Below, one piece after another: positions 9,697 through 18,334 of a stretch of DNA of 64,000 nt. A program made the position numbers and the translations under genes. Every line of letters starts with the position of its first letter. Within the stretch, counting starts at the first letter, position 1. Origin of the DNA: Flavobacteriales bacterium (GTDB lineage Bacteria > Bacteroidota > Bacteroidia > Flavobacteriales_D > Parvicellaceae); NCBI GenBank assembly GCA_020635565.1, contig JACJZN010000007.1, forward strand, positions 558,001 to 622,000. Direction: 5' to 3'. The notes under the pieces are model-generated. The model saw nothing but the letters and a program-made list of their open reading frames with translations, did no database searches and was not told where the DNA came from.

Positions 9697-10575
9697 ATGA
9701 GAACGTATTCTATCAAGGATCTGGAAAAATTGAGTGGTGTTAAGGCGCACACCATACGTATTTGGGAGCAAAGATATAACCTGCTTAAACCATTGCGAAG
9801 TGATACCAACATCCGATCATATGATGATTCACAACTCAAGAAGTTACTACGTTTAAATATTCTTTATCAAAACGGCATTAAGATCAGTAAAATAGCTGAT
9901 TTGTCAGAGAGACAAGTCACTGAGCAAATAGAAACCCTTTTGCATAAGGATGCACCAGAGTCTAATGTGATTGAGTCATTGACCATTTCAATGATAGACA
10001 TGGATGAGGATAAATTCGAAAAAGTACTTAATGAGTATATCTCGGCTCATGGTTTTGATCAGTTGATGATCAAAGTAGCCTACCCATTCTTGGATCGAAT
10101 TGGTGTGCTTTGGGTGACAAATGTCATTGACCCTGCTCAGGAACATTTTATCTCCAATTTGATCCGCCAAAAGATCATCGCAGCAATTGATGAGATCGGT
10201 CCATGTAAGAATCCAAATGCAAAAGTGTGTTTGGCCTTTCTGAATGCGAAAGAAATGCATGAATTAGGACTTTTATATTACACTTATCAACTCAAAAAGC
10301 TGGGTTGGAAAGTGATCTATTTAGGACAAATGGTCCCACAGTCGGATTTATTGAAAGCAATTGATACGCATTCACCAGATTTCGTCTTAACTTCTTTTGT
10401 TAATCAAACGGAGGAAGGTTGGATTGATGAATATGTTAAGGAGATTCTAGATCATAATGATCATCTTCATTTTTTATCTTCAGGAATCCAGTCGTCTACA
10501 ATTTCTTTCACTAACAAGAGATTACACCTCTTCTCTCATGTCAATGATTTAGTGACTTTCGCCACTAATGTTTAA
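9697..10575 (+). CDS. carH: CarH/LitR-type MerR regulator with B12-binding photosensory domain
   Basis: The 292-aa protein has an N-terminal MerR helix-turn-helix (YSIKDLEKLSGVKAHTIRIW...RYNLL, residues 4-32), a helical-bundle middle region and a C-terminal cobalamin domain. Two diagnostic motifs are intact: Wx9EH (W139, E149, H150), which packs on the adenosyl group of the photosensitive cofactor, and ExHxxG (E186, H188, G191), which supplies the lower axial histidine to cobalt. The position next to W139 is Val140, whereas the Thermus protein has the His that caps cobalt after illumination. In CarH proteins the dark tetramer represses carotenoid genes and light releases it. Its position directly before the carotenoid operon and the repeated operator-like sites between them support this role. 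Confidence 0.85.
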   Translation: MRTYSIKDLEKLSGVKAHTIRIWEQRYNLLKPLRSDTNIRSYDDSQLKKLLRLNILYQNGIKISKIADLSERQVTEQIETLLHKDAPESNVIESLTISMIDMDEDKFEKVLNEYISAHGFDQLMIKVAYPFLDRIGVLWVTNVIDPAQEHFISNLIRQKIIAAIDEIGPCKNPNAKVCLAFLNAKEMHELGLLYYTYQLKKLGWKVIYLGQMVPQSDLLKAIDTHSPDFVLTSFVNQTEEGWIDEYVKEILDHNDHLHFLSSGIQSSTISFTNKRLHLFSHVNDLVTFATNV

Positions 10576-10656
10576 CAAAAAATAAAAAAAGTTAAACAAA
10601 AATCACTGTGTCAATTCTTTTTCTGTTTAACTTTGTATTGAAAACGTTAAACAAAA
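10570..10656 (+). promoter_or_regulatory. carotenoid operon promoter with repeated GTTAAACA operator-like sites
   Basis: GTTAAACA occurs directly at 10591-10598 and 10646-10653 and inverted at 10624-10631 (TGTTTAAC); a relaxed copy, GTTTAACA, starts at 10570 across the carH stop codon. The inverted copy overlaps the -7 box TAACTTTG at 10628-10635 by four bases. A repressor on these sites would cover the promoter of the ECF sigma gene. Assigning them to the CarH-like protein is inference from position. Confidence 0.6.
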
Positions 10657-10660
10657 TATT

Positions 10661-11164
10661 ATGACGGTTTTAGAATTCAACTACCAGGTAACTACTTTTC
10701 AAGATAAGCTAAGTGCTTTTGCGAGAACATTAACTAAGGATGAGGAAGATGCACAAGATCTCTTTCAAGAGACAGTTTTGAAGGCAATGAAGTATCGTGA
10801 CAAGTTTGTGTCCCCCACAAATTTAAAAGCTTGGTTGTATACGATTATGAAAAATACATTCATCAATGAGTATAGAAGAAGAAAGTTAGTGACAATGGTC
10901 CATGATGATACTCCAGGTGAATATATTTTAAATAGTAAACCATCAGTTCTTCAATCTCAAGTGTCAATTCTGGAAACGGAAGAAATTCAGAATAAAATAG
11001 ATCAACTAGAAGATGAATATCGGATTCCATTTATGATGCATGTAGATGGGTTTAAATACAAAGAAATTAGTGAAGAACTTAATTTACCTATTGGTACGGT
11101 GAAGAGTAGGATATATGTGGCTCGCCAGCTTTTAATGGAACAATTGAAAGTTTACAGATCATGA
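10661..11164 (+). CDS. ECF-type RNA polymerase sigma factor
   Basis: The 167-aa protein consists of sigma region 2 (DEEDAQDLFQETVLKAMKY, about residues 26-45; LKAWLYTIMKNTFINEYRRRK) and region 4 (YKEISEELNLPIGTVKSRI, about 128-146). No anti-sigma factor gene adjoins it. It is the first gene of the carotenoid operon and overlaps crtI by four bases (ATGA), so it is co-expressed with the pigment genes; this arrangement suggests the light-controlled repressor switches on a sigma factor that could spread the response to other loci. Confidence 0.9.
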   Translation: MTVLEFNYQVTTFQDKLSAFARTLTKDEEDAQDLFQETVLKAMKYRDKFVSPTNLKAWLYTIMKNTFINEYRRRKLVTMVHDDTPGEYILNSKPSVLQSQVSILETEEIQNKIDQLEDEYRIPFMMHVDGFKYKEISEELNLPIGTVKSRIYVARQLLMEQLKVYRS

Positions 11165-12636
11165 AAAAAGTTGACATTATAGGAGGAGGCTACAGTGGGT
11201 TAGCTGCTGCTAGTTACTTGGCGCAATCTGGTGCTCAAGTAAGAATATTTGAAAAAAATGAGTCAGTTGGAGGTAGAAGTAGAAAGTTTGAATCCAACGG
11301 ATTCATGTTTGATATGGGGCCATCTTGGTATTGGATGCCCGATGTCTTCGAAACTTTCTTCAATGACTTTGGAAAGACAACGAGTGACTATTATGAATTG
11401 GTTCGATTAAGTCCATCCTACAGGGTTTTCTTTGGTCAGGATGATTTCATTGATCTGCCTGCTAACTTAGAAGAGTTGTACGACACTTTTGAAACGATTG
11501 AAAAAGGGAGCGCTGATAAATTGAGAAAGTTCTTGAACGATGCGGCATACAAATACAATGTAGGGATTAACGATCTAGTTCAAAAACCTAGTAAATCCCT
11601 TTTTGAATTCGCAACTTTTGATGTTGTTAAAGGTGTTTTTAGATTACAACTTTTCAAGTCCTTCTCGAAATATGTTAGACAATATTTTTCGAACCCAAAA
11701 TTGATCCAGATCATTGAGTTTCCTGTCTTGTTCTTGGGTGCTAAACCTGAAAACATTCCTGCGCTCTACAGTTTAATGAACTATGCGGACATTGTTGGCG
11801 GCACATGGTATCCTATGGGCGGAATGCATAAAGTCATTGAAGGAATGGAGAGTTTGGCAAGAGAACTAGGTGTTGAAATACATACCAATACACCGATCGA
11901 AAAGATCAACGTACTAGACAAAAAAGCGCAAGGACTAAGGGCTAATGGCAAATTATTGAATTCAGAAGCGATAGTTGCCAGTGCTGACTATCATTTCGTA
12001 GAACAAAATCTTTTGGAACAGGCGCACAGAAAATATGATGAAGATTACTGGGACTCGCGGATTCTTGCACCTAGCTGTCTGCTCTACTACGTTGGTGTAA
12101 ATAAAAGATTGAAGAATTTGTTACATCATAATCTTTTCTTCGACAAGGATTTTAACCAGCACGCCAGAGAGATTTATGACACGCCAAAGTGGCCAAGTAA
12201 TCCACTGTTTTATGTATGCGCCCCGAGTATTACGGATGATTCAGTGGCACCGGAGGGTCATGAGAATTTATTCTTGTTAATACCGGTTGCACCAGATCTT
12301 CCAGATACTGAGGCGATGCGTGAGCAGTACTTTGATTTGATCTTGGAGCGATTGGAGAAGCTTACCGGTCAAAGTGTAAAGGAGAATATTATTTATAATC
12401 GATCTTACTCGATCAAAGATTTTAAAAGCGATTACAATGCATATAAAGGTAATGCATACGGTTTGGCTAATACTTTAAAGCAGACGGCAATTCTTAAACC
12501 TTCAATGCATAATGATAAAGTAAAGAACCTTTTCTATACCGGACAACTAACTGTGCCTGGTCCTGGTGTTCCACCATCTTTGATAAGTGGAAAAATAGCA
12601 GCACAAGAAGCAATTAAATTTTTAAAAACTACCTAA
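11161..12636 (+). CDS. crtI: phytoene desaturase CrtI
   Basis: The 491-aa flavoprotein introduces double bonds into phytoene to yield lycopene. The FAD-binding dinucleotide fold is at the N terminus (IIGGGYSGLAAASYLAQSG), followed by VGGRSRKFESNGFMFDMGPS; the C-terminal FAD motif YTGQLTVPGPGVPPSLISG is complete. Of the two CrtI-like genes in the operon, this one is the better match to the general phytoene desaturase (MGPSWYWMP and long insertion). It overlaps the sigma gene and lies one base from crtB. Confidence 0.92.
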   Translation: MKKVDIIGGGYSGLAAASYLAQSGAQVRIFEKNESVGGRSRKFESNGFMFDMGPSWYWMPDVFETFFNDFGKTTSDYYELVRLSPSYRVFFGQDDFIDLPANLEELYDTFETIEKGSADKLRKFLNDAAYKYNVGINDLVQKPSKSLFEFATFDVVKGVFRLQLFKSFSKYVRQYFSNPKLIQIIEFPVLFLGAKPENIPALYSLMNYADIVGGTWYPMGGMHKVIEGMESLARELGVEIHTNTPIEKINVLDKKAQGLRANGKLLNSEAIVASADYHFVEQNLLEQAHRKYDEDYWDSRILAPSCLLYYVGVNKRLKNLLHHNLFFDKDFNQHAREIYDTPKWPSNPLFYVCAPSITDDSVAPEGHENLFLLIPVAPDLPDTEAMREQYFDLILERLEKLTGQSVKENIIYNRSYSIKDFKSDYNAYKGNAYGLANTLKQTAILKPSMHNDKVKNLFYTGQLTVPGPGVPPSLISGKIAAQEAIKFLKTT

Positions 12637-12637
12637 T

Positions 12638-13474
12638 ATGAAAGCGTTATACGACCAAATTTCAGTTAAGACAAGTACGCTAATTACTAAAAAGTACAGT
12701 ACTTCTTTTTCCTTAGGAATCAGATTTCTTCATAAGCGTTTCCATGACCCTATCTATGCGATTTATGGATATGTAAGGGTAGCTGACGAAATTGTGGATA
12801 CTTTTCATGGATTCAACAAAAGAGATCTGCTGGAGAAATTCAGAAAAAACACCTATGAAGCGATTGAGTCTGGGATCAGTACCAATCCAGTTTTGAATGC
12901 TTACCAGTGGGTGGTCAGGGAATATAATATCCCTATGGAATTAACCGACACTTTCTTGGATAGTATGGAAATGGATTTGGGAGACATTGAATATGATCAA
13001 GCTACATATGAAAAGTATATTCTAGGTTCAGCAGAAGTAGTAGGCTTGATGTGTCTGAAAGTCTTTGTCGATGGGGATGAGAAGATGTACGAAGAGTTAA
13101 AGCCTTATGCAATGAAATTAGGCTCTGCTTTTCAAAAGATCAATTTTTTAAGGGATATGAAAGCCGACTATAAGGAATTAGGCAGAACCTATTTTCCGGG
13201 AGTTGATTTTGAAACTTTCAACGAAGGAATAAAAGCTCAGTTAGAAGCGGATATAGCGGAGGATTTCAAACAAGGTTATATTGGTATAAAAAAATTGCCT
13301 AAAGCCTCTAGATTTGGAGTCTACGTTGCTTATATCTATTATGCTCGGTTGTTAAACAAAATTCAGCAAACTCCTGCAGAATCCATTATGAATACAAGAA
13401 TACGTATACCCAATCGAAAGAAATACGCCTTGTTTTTTAGCTCTTATCTAAAGCATAGTTTCAATTTGTTGTAA
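12638..13474 (+). CDS. crtB: phytoene synthase CrtB
   Basis: This 278-aa isoprenoid synthase condenses two geranylgeranyl diphosphates into phytoene. Both Mg-binding Asp-rich motifs are present: VADEIVD near residues 50-56 and LRDMKADYKELGRTYFP near 171-187. No GGPP synthase gene is in the window, so the precursor must come from elsewhere. The stop codon overlaps the next start (TAATG). Confidence 0.95.
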   Translation: MKALYDQISVKTSTLITKKYSTSFSLGIRFLHKRFHDPIYAIYGYVRVADEIVDTFHGFNKRDLLEKFRKNTYEAIESGISTNPVLNAYQWVVREYNIPMELTDTFLDSMEMDLGDIEYDQATYEKYILGSAEVVGLMCLKVFVDGDEKMYEELKPYAMKLGSAFQKINFLRDMKADYKELGRTYFPGVDFETFNEGIKAQLEADIAEDFKQGYIGIKKLPKASRFGVYVAYIYYARLLNKIQQTPAESIMNTRIRIPNRKKYALFFSSYLKHSFNLL

Positions 13475-13941
13475 TGGCTGTTCACGTTTTTAATAGAGAA
13501 CAATTACTAGAGGGGGTGTCTCTGGAAGCAGCTTGGCATTTTTTTTCGAGTCCTAGAAATTTAAAGCGGATCACTCCAGCGTATATGGGTTTTGACATAA
13601 TTTCTGATTCCAACTCGGAAGAAATGTATCCAGGTCAGATCATCAGATATATAGTAAAACCTATTGCTGGTATTTCAATGAATTGGACCACTGAAATTAC
13701 CCAAGTACAACCTCCGTTTTTTTTTATTGATGAACAAAGACAAGGTCCTTACAACCTTTGGCACCATCAACATAAATTTAAGGAAGTAAGTAATGGAGTT
13801 TTAATGGAAGATATTGTCCATTATCAAGCTCCGTTTGGGTTTTTAGGCGATATTGCAAATAAGTTCATGATTAGGAAAAAGCTAAATGAGATTTTCGATT
13901 TTAGAAGAAAAGTGATTGCAGATCTTTTTAGTAATGGCTAG
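13474..13941 (+). CDS. SRPBCC (START-like) family protein in the carotenoid operon
   Basis: The 155-aa protein matches the SRPBCC ligand-pocket fold: an N-terminal LEAAWHFFSSPRNLKRITPA helix, a central beta region (MNWTTEITQVQPP, FIDEQRQGPY) and a long C-terminal helix. Members of this group are often found in carotenoid clusters of Bacteroidota, where their role is not established; a hydrophobic carotenoid or isoprenoid ligand is my inference. It is translationally coupled on both sides, which argues for a pathway role. Confidence 0.75.
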   Translation: MAVHVFNREQLLEGVSLEAAWHFFSSPRNLKRITPAYMGFDIISDSNSEEMYPGQIIRYIVKPIAGISMNWTTEITQVQPPFFFIDEQRQGPYNLWHHQHKFKEVSNGVLMEDIVHYQAPFGFLGDIANKFMIRKKLNEIFDFRRKVIADLFSNG

Positions 13942-15400
13942 AAAAGCAATAGTCATAGGTGCTGGAATTGCCGGAATTGCTTCTTCGATTCGACTTCGAA
14001 TAAAGGGTTTTGATGTAGAAGTTTATGAGAAAAATAGTTACCCAGGTGGAAAACTGACAGAATTAAATTTAGGGGATTTTAGGTTTGATGCCGGCCCCTC
14101 ACTGTTCACCATGCCTCAATATGTGGAAGAACTATTTAGGATGGCGGGCAGAAATCCTGAAGACTATTTTGATTACGTTAAATTGGATAACGTATGTCAT
14201 TATTTCTGGGACGATGGTAAACAATTTGTGGCTTCAGCTGATCCGCAATCATTTGCTCAAGAAGCAGGAAAAAATTTCAATTGTGATTCGTCTGAAATTA
14301 CAGCAAAACTGGAAAAGGCTGCATATATAGAAGCGACAACGGGAAAGCTTTTTCTGGAACAATCACTTCATGATTGGAAGGGATTTGTAAATAAAGAGAC
14401 CTTGATAGCGCTGTCAAGGATTCCTAAATTAGGACTAAACAAAACGCTTAATGAAGTGAATGAGGCATCTTTTAAAGATCCCAAATTAGTGCAACTTTTT
14501 AATCGATACGCTACCTATAATGGTTCGAATCCTTACAAAACTCCGGGGATCATGGAAGTAATTCCTCACTATGAGTACAATATTGGTGCTTTCTTTCCAG
14601 CAAAAGGGATGGTGGATATTACGAATTCTCTGGTTAAGCTAGCGGAGGAATTGGGGGTTAAATTCTATTACGATCAAGAAATTTCGTCAATCCTTCATAC
14701 AGGAGGAAAGATAGATGGTGTGCAACTATTGACCAGTGAGAAGGTACCTGCGGATGTGGTTGTATCCAATATGGATGTTTATTTCACTTATAATAAGTTG
14801 CTACAAGGAATAAAAGTTCCTCAAAAAAGATTGTCCCAGGAGAGGTCAAGCAGTGCACTTATTTTTTACTGGGGAATTAATCGTGAATTTGATGAATTGG
14901 GAGTGCATAATATCTTTTTTGCGGACGATTATAAGGCTGAATTTGATGCGATTTTTGACTCAAAACAAGTCTATCGTGATCCAACTGTTTATGTGCATAT
15001 ATCTTCCAAAATTAAGCTCGATGATGCACCAAAAGGTATGGAAAATTGGTTTGTAATGATCAATACACCACCAAAAGGAGAGATCGATTGGGAGGATTAT
15101 ATCAAGCAAGCTCGCAATAACATATTAAAGAAGTTAAGCAAGAATCTGGGAGTTGATATCGCTAAACATATTGTAGTTGAGGATAAACTATTTCCTGCAA
15201 CTATTGAATCCAGAACTTATTCATATCAAGGGTCTTTGTACGGAACTTCCAGTAATTCGAAGTATGCTGCATTTTTACGCCAGCCCAATTTTCATAAGAA
15301 GTTGAAAGGACTTTATTTTGTTGGCGGAAGTGCTCATCCTGGAGGTGGGATTCCTCTATGCCTTTTAAGTGCCAAAATTGCAACTGAGCATGTTAAGTAA
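13934..15400 (+). CDS. crtD: CrtI-family carotenoid desaturase, probably 1-hydroxycarotenoid 3,4-desaturase CrtD
   Basis: The second CrtI-like flavoprotein of the operon has KAIVIGAGIAGIASSIRL at the N terminus, YPGGKLTELNLGDFRFDAGP, and the C-terminal FAD motif FVGGSAHPGGGIPLCLLSAK. Its pairing with a CruF-like hydratase indicates that it desaturates C-3',4' of the hydroxylated acyclic end. The start is placed at ATG 13934 (MARKAIVIGAG), which overlaps the SRPBCC gene by 8 bp; an in-frame ATG at 13916 would add six residues before the FAD fold. Assignment to CrtD rather than a second phytoene desaturase rests on context. Confidence 0.78.
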   Translation: MARKAIVIGAGIAGIASSIRLRIKGFDVEVYEKNSYPGGKLTELNLGDFRFDAGPSLFTMPQYVEELFRMAGRNPEDYFDYVKLDNVCHYFWDDGKQFVASADPQSFAQEAGKNFNCDSSEITAKLEKAAYIEATTGKLFLEQSLHDWKGFVNKETLIALSRIPKLGLNKTLNEVNEASFKDPKLVQLFNRYATYNGSNPYKTPGIMEVIPHYEYNIGAFFPAKGMVDITNSLVKLAEELGVKFYYDQEISSILHTGGKIDGVQLLTSEKVPADVVVSNMDVYFTYNKLLQGIKVPQKRLSQERSSSALIFYWGINREFDELGVHNIFFADDYKAEFDAIFDSKQVYRDPTVYVHISSKIKLDDAPKGMENWFVMINTPPKGEIDWEDYIKQARNNILKKLSKNLGVDIAKHIVVEDKLFPATIESRTYSYQGSLYGTSSNSKYAAFLRQPNFHKKLKGLYFVGGSAHPGGGIPLCLLSAKIATEHVK

Positions 15401-16034
15401 AATCAACACATATAAGCTTCCAATATCAATTGGATTGTTAATGATCTTTTACATCGTAGGTCTATTAGGTATGTTGTTCAGTGATCAGCCAGATGAATTT
15501 GCACAGTTATCATGGTTAAATCTTCTAATATCAGGTGCTGTCCTTTTCTTAAATCATGAAAAATGGAGTGCTAAGTTGCTTCTCGCTTTGGTTTCAATCG
15601 GAATTCTCGGATATTTAGTGGAAGTGGCTGGTGTTCAAACAGGGATGATATTTGGTGAGTACCAATATGGAGAAGCGCTAGGATATAAATTAGGAGGGAT
15701 GCCTCTGATCATCGGTTTGAACTGGGTCATGCTATGCTATTTCAGTGTTTTTACTTTTTCTAGGTGGATCAAGCCTTGGTGGTTGATTTCTTCAGTCGCA
15801 GCAATGTCACTGGTGGGACTGGATCTAATTATTGAACCAGTTGCGATTAAGCTAGATTTCTGGACGTGGCGATCTGAAGATATTCCCATTCAAAATTTCA
15901 TAGCCTGGTTCCTAATTGCAGCCGTTTTTAATAAGCTGATCACGCTAACGAAAGAGGAGTCTTCAAACAAATTAGCTCCTTATTTGTTCTTAATCCAAAC
16001 ACTTTTTTTTCTGACACTTAGAATTACGTTATGA
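15390..16034 (+). CDS. cruF: CruF-like carotenoid 1,2-hydratase (DUF422 membrane protein)
   Basis: The protein has about seven membrane segments and the family core GYLVEVAGVQTG...FGEYQYGEALG with GGMPLIIGLNW, typical of CruF and the archaeal bisanhydrobacterioruberin hydratases. It would add water across the 1',2' double bond of the acyclic psi end of gamma-carotene. ATG 15390 (MLSKINTYKLP, 214 aa) overlaps crtD by 11 bp; a GTG at 15369 is possible but adds non-conserved residues. It ends with an ATGA overlap with crtZ. Confidence 0.82.
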   Translation: MLSKINTYKLPISIGLLMIFYIVGLLGMLFSDQPDEFAQLSWLNLLISGAVLFLNHEKWSAKLLLALVSIGILGYLVEVAGVQTGMIFGEYQYGEALGYKLGGMPLIIGLNWVMLCYFSVFTFSRWIKPWWLISSVAAMSLVGLDLIIEPVAIKLDFWTWRSEDIPIQNFIAWFLIAAVFNKLITLTKEESSNKLAPYLFLIQTLFFLTLRITL

Positions 16035-16516
16035 TTACCTTCTTCTATATCATTACCGTGTTAGCCACTTTCCTGACAATGGAGTTTGTGGCTTGGTTTA
16101 CACATAAGTATGTCATGCATGGATTGATGTGGTACTTTCATTTGGATCATCATCAGCATGAGCCAGGTTTCTTCGAAAAGAATGATGTTTTCTTTCTGAT
16201 TTTCGCTATTCCGAGTTGGCTTTGTATCATGCTCGGGATGATGAATTTCAACTATTTCATCGTTAGTATAGGAGCTGGAATAGCCTTATATGGTTTTTGC
16301 TATTTCTTAGTTCATGATGTGTTCATTCATCAAAGATTTAAATGGTTTACCAGAACGGATAACATCTATTTCAGAGCTTTAAGAAAAGCGCATAAAGTTC
16401 ATCACAAACACCTTGGAAAAGAGGACGGAGAGTGTTTTGGAATGCTCATAGTACCCAGAAAATACTTTATAGAGGCAAGAAGATCAATGCAATTGAAACA
16501 TAAAACTTCTAAATGA
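16031..16516 (+). CDS. crtZ: beta-carotene hydroxylase CrtZ
   Basis: The 161-aa integral-membrane diiron hydroxylase adds OH at C-3 of beta-ionone rings. The histidine clusters HKYVMH (about 26-31), HLDHHQH (about 37-43), HDVFIHQ (about 97-103) and HKVHHKH (about 118-124) are all present, interleaved with hydrophobic segments. It is coupled by 4-bp ATGA overlaps to cruF and to crtYcd. Confidence 0.95.
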   Translation: MITFFYIITVLATFLTMEFVAWFTHKYVMHGLMWYFHLDHHQHEPGFFEKNDVFFLIFAIPSWLCIMLGMMNFNYFIVSIGAGIALYGFCYFLVHDVFIHQRFKWFTRTDNIYFRALRKAHKVHHKHLGKEDGECFGMLIVPRKYFIEARRSMQLKHKTSK

Positions 16517-17208
16517 ATTACCTCTATCTCTGGATCGATCTCTTTTCCTTTTTGGGGCCGTTTCTTCTATCTTTTGATAAGAAAGTAGCCTTCTATAAAA
16601 AATGGAAAGCATTACTTCCGTCCATCGTTATCATGATGTTGCTTTTCATTCCATGGGATGTTTATTTCACCGTAAATGGCATATGGGGTTTCAACGAAAA
16701 ATACCTGTGTGGTTTGGAAATTTTACATCTACCTATAGAAGAGTGGTTGTTTTTTATAGTTGTTCCGTATGCCTGTGTTTTTATCTATGAATGTCTTCGA
16801 GTCTATTCAAAAGACTTCTTAAGGCATGTTGCTAAACCAATATTATTGATGCTGTCCATTGCCCTTGTAATTGTGGGAATGTATAAAATAAACAATGCCT
16901 ATACGGCTGTAAATTTTCTGGGAGCGGGAGTAATGATTTTGATTTCCTTTTTTACATTGAAGGATAAATTGGGATACTCGCTTTTTGCCTATCTCGTAGG
17001 GTTAATTCCCTTTTTGCTGGTTAATGGGGTGCTTACTGGAAGTATGTTGGATGAACCGATCGTTTGGTATAACGATGAGGAAAATTTGGGAATCAGGATT
17101 TTCACTATTCCAGTTGAAGATACTTTCTATTTTTTATTCTTCTTTTTATTGGTGTTAGTTCTTTATGAAAAATTTAAGGCATACTTCTTGATTCAGGGAA
17201 ATTCCTAA
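16513..17208 (+). CDS. crtYcd: lycopene beta-cyclase, fused CrtYc-CrtYd type
   Basis: This 231-aa membrane protein contains both halves of the heterodimeric-type lycopene cyclase in one chain. The first repeat carries FNEKYLCGLEILHLPIEEWLF (core at about residues 56-76) and the second carries the degenerate copy WYNDEENLGIRIFTIPVED (about 188-206). In a pathway that also has CruF and CrtD it would cyclise one end of lycopene to make gamma-carotene. It is the last gene of the operon; the following gene has its own promoter overlapping the stop codon. Confidence 0.9.
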   Translation: MNYLYLWIDLFSFLGPFLLSFDKKVAFYKKWKALLPSIVIMMLLFIPWDVYFTVNGIWGFNEKYLCGLEILHLPIEEWLFFIVVPYACVFIYECLRVYSKDFLRHVAKPILLMLSIALVIVGMYKINNAYTAVNFLGAGVMILISFFTLKDKLGYSLFAYLVGLIPFLLVNGVLTGSMLDEPIVWYNDEENLGIRIFTIPVEDTFYFLFFFLLVLVLYEKFKAYFLIQGNS

Positions 17209-17213
17209 TTTTG
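17206..17213 (+). promoter_or_regulatory. TAnnTTTG promoter box for the 17.2 kb gene
   Basis: TAATTTTG overlaps the crtYcd stop codon and lies 16 bases before the next ATG; a TTG at 17188-17190 is a possible -33 element. This suggests that the next gene is not simply a carotenoid operon member. Confidence 0.45.
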
Positions 17214-17229
17214 AATCAAATAGAATAAT

Positions 17230-18333
17230 ATGAAAAGAATATTTACCCTGTCTGCGCTAATCTTATTGGCTTTCACAGCATTAGCAGAAAATGTTAAATT
17301 AAAGATCACTTATAATGGAAACGGAATTTCCGGACATACTGTTTCAGTAATGCTCGGAGGAGGAGTTTTAGGATCGGGAGTGACGGATAGTAATGGTGAA
17401 GTGTCAATTAATGTAGCTTCCTTACCTACCAAAAGTATTGATCTAAAAGGAGAGAAATCATGTGATGGTGCTCAGAAAAGTTGGGAAGTAAAGGGTTACG
17501 TTACCCTAGATGCAAGCAACTATGCTCATTTAAAAATGGAGGAACCGATCAAGGAAATGGTGGAAGCCTCAGGAGGATTTATGAGTGAAAAAATGTTAGT
17601 GGGTTCTTACGGTTTATTGTGCAGTGGCTCAGGAGGAAGCAGTTCGAATAATTCTTCAAGTTCAAATAATTCGAACAGTAGTTCAGATGATTCAGGATCT
17701 TCTTCTACAACTACAGGTTCTACAGCTCCAACCTTGATGACGCAAGAAGAAGCTTTGGCGAATCAGAAAGTTATGCTGGAAAATAAGATCTCTGGATTAG
17801 ACAATAAAATTGCGAAGAAACAAGAGAAGATCGATGAAGGTAAGTTGGATGCTGACAAAAAAGATGAAGCAGTTTATGATATCAAAGAGATGGAAGTGGA
17901 GAAGAAGATCGCTCAGAATAAATTGGATAAGGTAAATCTTCAGATCGAAAAAGGAATGTTGAACAAAGAGGAGAAGAATACTTTCAAGGAGAAGGATAAA
18001 GCACTCGAGGAAGAATTGGATGCGATCAAAAGTGAAAGAAAGGGTGGATCTTCCTCAACTAGCGCAGACGGTGAAGGATCAACAGATGGAGAAGATGCAG
18101 AAGAGGATATTAACTTTACTCAAGAAGATCTGAATGATATGAGCACCACTAAATTGAAGTCTAAAAAAGTGGCGCTAAAAACCGAATTGGGGAAACTGAA
18201 CGTTAAAATGAAGACGCGTAAGAAATTCATGAGTCCAAATGAATTGGCAGAAACTGAAGCGAGAATTGCAGCTGTTGAAGCAGCTATTGCAACATTAGAA
18301 GCTGAAATAGAGAAAAGAGGCGAAGAAGAATAA
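17230..18333 (+). CDS. exported Ser-rich/coiled-coil protein of unknown function
   Basis: I do not recognise this 367-aa protein. It has a signal peptide (MKRIFTLSALILLAFTALAE), a beta-rich N-terminal domain (residues 20-110) resembling a carboxypeptidase-regulatory or Ig-like fold (TYNGNGISGHTVSVMLGG...VTDSNGEVSINV), then a low-complexity Ser/Asn linker (about 138-170), and a long charged coiled coil (about 175-367) rich in Lys and Glu with leucine heptads. There is no T9SS domain. It may be periplasmic and form fibres or oligomers. The Ser/Asn tract is built from imperfect AGT/AAT-type codon repeats. Confidence 0.6.
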   Translation: MKRIFTLSALILLAFTALAENVKLKITYNGNGISGHTVSVMLGGGVLGSGVTDSNGEVSINVASLPTKSIDLKGEKSCDGAQKSWEVKGYVTLDASNYAHLKMEEPIKEMVEASGGFMSEKMLVGSYGLLCSGSGGSSSNNSSSSNNSNSSSDDSGSSSTTTGSTAPTLMTQEEALANQKVMLENKISGLDNKIAKKQEKIDEGKLDADKKDEAVYDIKEMEVEKKIAQNKLDKVNLQIEKGMLNKEEKNTFKEKDKALEEELDAIKSERKGGSSSTSADGEGSTDGEDAEEDINFTQEDLNDMSTTKLKSKKVALKTELGKLNVKMKTRKKFMSPNELAETEARIAAVEAAIATLEAEIEKRGEEE

Positions 18334-18334
18334 T

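Noticed and set aside
14085..15056. Alternative plus-strand frames inside crtD
   Set aside because: They are out of frame with a complete CrtI-family protein and have no motifs.
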